A stretch of DNA of 64,000 nt from Pseudomonadota bacterium (GTDB lineage Bacteria; Pseudomonadota; Gammaproteobacteria; Steroidobacterales; Steroidobacteraceae): assembly GCA_023391335.1 (NCBI GenBank), contig JAEWBG010000092.1:1-64000 (forward strand), in the 5' to 3' direction. The notes beneath the pieces were generated by a model that was not told the origin of the DNA, searched no databases, and worked only from the letters and a program-made list of their open reading frames with translations. Position numbers and translations under genes: made by a program. Below, piece by piece: positions 63,420-64,000 of the stretch. Position 1 is the first letter of the stretch. The number at the start of each line of letters is the position of its first letter.

Positions 63420-64000
63420 GCATCCTGCAACTTAGCGAAAACGTACCCGACCCCTCGCACCGTCAGAATGCGTCGCGGATGCTTTGGATCGTCTTCGATC
63501 AACGCTCTGATCCGAGAAATGTGAACGTCGATCGAGCGGTCGAAATCCTCGAGCTCGCTGCTCTTCGTAAGCTCCATCAACGCATCGCGCGATAACACTC
63601 GGCCGGCGCGTTCCGCGAGCGCAAGCAACAGTCCAAATTGAGCGGCCGTGAGTGCCTTCTCTTGGCCATCAACACGAACCACGCGCGCACCGTGATCGAT
63701 TTCCAAACGGCCAAAGCGCAATACCTGGTTCGCGAACCCAGAGCGCTGCCTTCGCAAGATCGCACGCAATCGCGCTAGCAGCTCACGCGGCTCGAACGGT
63801 TTCGGCAAGTAGTCATCGGCACCTAATTCCAAGCCCACGACCCGATCGGCGGGATCGCCTCGCGCCGTGAGCATCAGGATGGGAAGAGTCGATTCGCCAC
63901 GAATCCGCCGGCAAATATCCAGACCATCGGCGTCCGGAAGCATGAGGTCGAGAATCGCTGCGTCAAACCCTCCTTGGCGCAGCAGGCGCTCGCCGTGAGA
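63416..64000 (-). CDS. OmpR-family response regulator, N-terminus cut by the window edge
   Basis: The frame is open to the window edge. It reads LLRQGGFDAAILDLMLPDAD with the phospho-acceptor Asp in ILDLMLP, then LPILMLTARGDPADRVVGLELGADDYLPKPFEPRELLARLRAI (Lys in PKPF), followed by a winged-helix DNA-binding domain (LTAAQFGLLLALAERAGRVLSRDALME, SIDVHISRIRALIEDDPKHPRRILTVRGVGYVF). About 30 N-terminal residues are missing. It forms a two-component pair with the overlapping kinase gene. Confidence 0.92.
   Translation of the reverse strand, partial: SHGERLLRQGGFDAAILDLMLPDADGLDICRRIRGESTLPILMLTARGDPADRVVGLELGADDYLPKPFEPRELLARLRAILRRQRSGFANQVLRFGRLEIDHGARVVRVDGQEKALTAAQFGLLLALAERAGRVLSRDALMELTKSSELEDFDRSIDVHISRIRALIEDDPKHPRRILTVRGVGYVFAKLQDA

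Overview
The window looks like a chromosomal segment of a moderately GC-rich gammaproteobacterium, plausibly from the Steroidobacter/Nevskia/Xanthomonas side of the class. This is inferred from gene content only: DbpA and RhlE helicases, MltB, a lipoprotein GH10 xylanase, DUF885 and S9 peptidases, a norCBQD cluster and proteins with DUF11 repeats. I saw no rRNA, tRNA or CRISPR array.

Region 1 (1-2708) is the start of an integron. The integrase gene reads rightwards. A cassette array reads leftwards from an attI-type crossover near 1474: cassette 1 (protein of about 253 aa, possibly HEPN-like), an attC site, cassette 2 (124 aa), a second attC site, and cassette 3, whose lipoprotein gene runs off the left edge. 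The integrase keeps all catalytic residues but has an in-frame TAG at codon 16, so it is probably a recent pseudogene.

Region 2 (2709-12233) holds a VOC protein and a tight leftward operon for RNA modification and remodelling (TrhO-RluA fusion, DbpA, RhlE). A rightward three-gene ABC exporter (ATPase, FtsX-type permease, HlyD-type adaptor) follows.

Region 3 (12234-32989) is a mosaic of secreted and envelope functions: S9 and gluzincin peptidases, GH10 xylanase, MltB, M23 peptidase and DUF885. It also holds a hybrid sensor kinase, Tam and small membrane proteins. Its intergenic gaps carry at least three families of dispersed repeats.

Region 4 (33114-45103) has mostly unrecognised proteins plus DUF1697, HDOD-GAF and phosphoglucomutase. 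Four intergenic gaps here are packed with a decamer, TGGACACCCA in either orientation (about 25 copies), which I did not find elsewhere in the window. This is the least explained structure in the window.

Region 5 (45104-55116) holds a cupin divergent from a BTAD/TPR regulator, an HxlR regulator divergent from a broken monooxygenase gene, and a denitrification block: small membrane protein, two-haem NorC, NorB, NorQ, NorD, then a cytochrome P450.

Region 6 (55131-64000) has a large Asp-box/DUF11 exoprotein, a GT1 glycosyltransferase, a LEA14-like lipoprotein, a YdcZ-type transporter and a two-component system cut by the right edge. The kinase stop codon lies inside a palindromic REP-like element.
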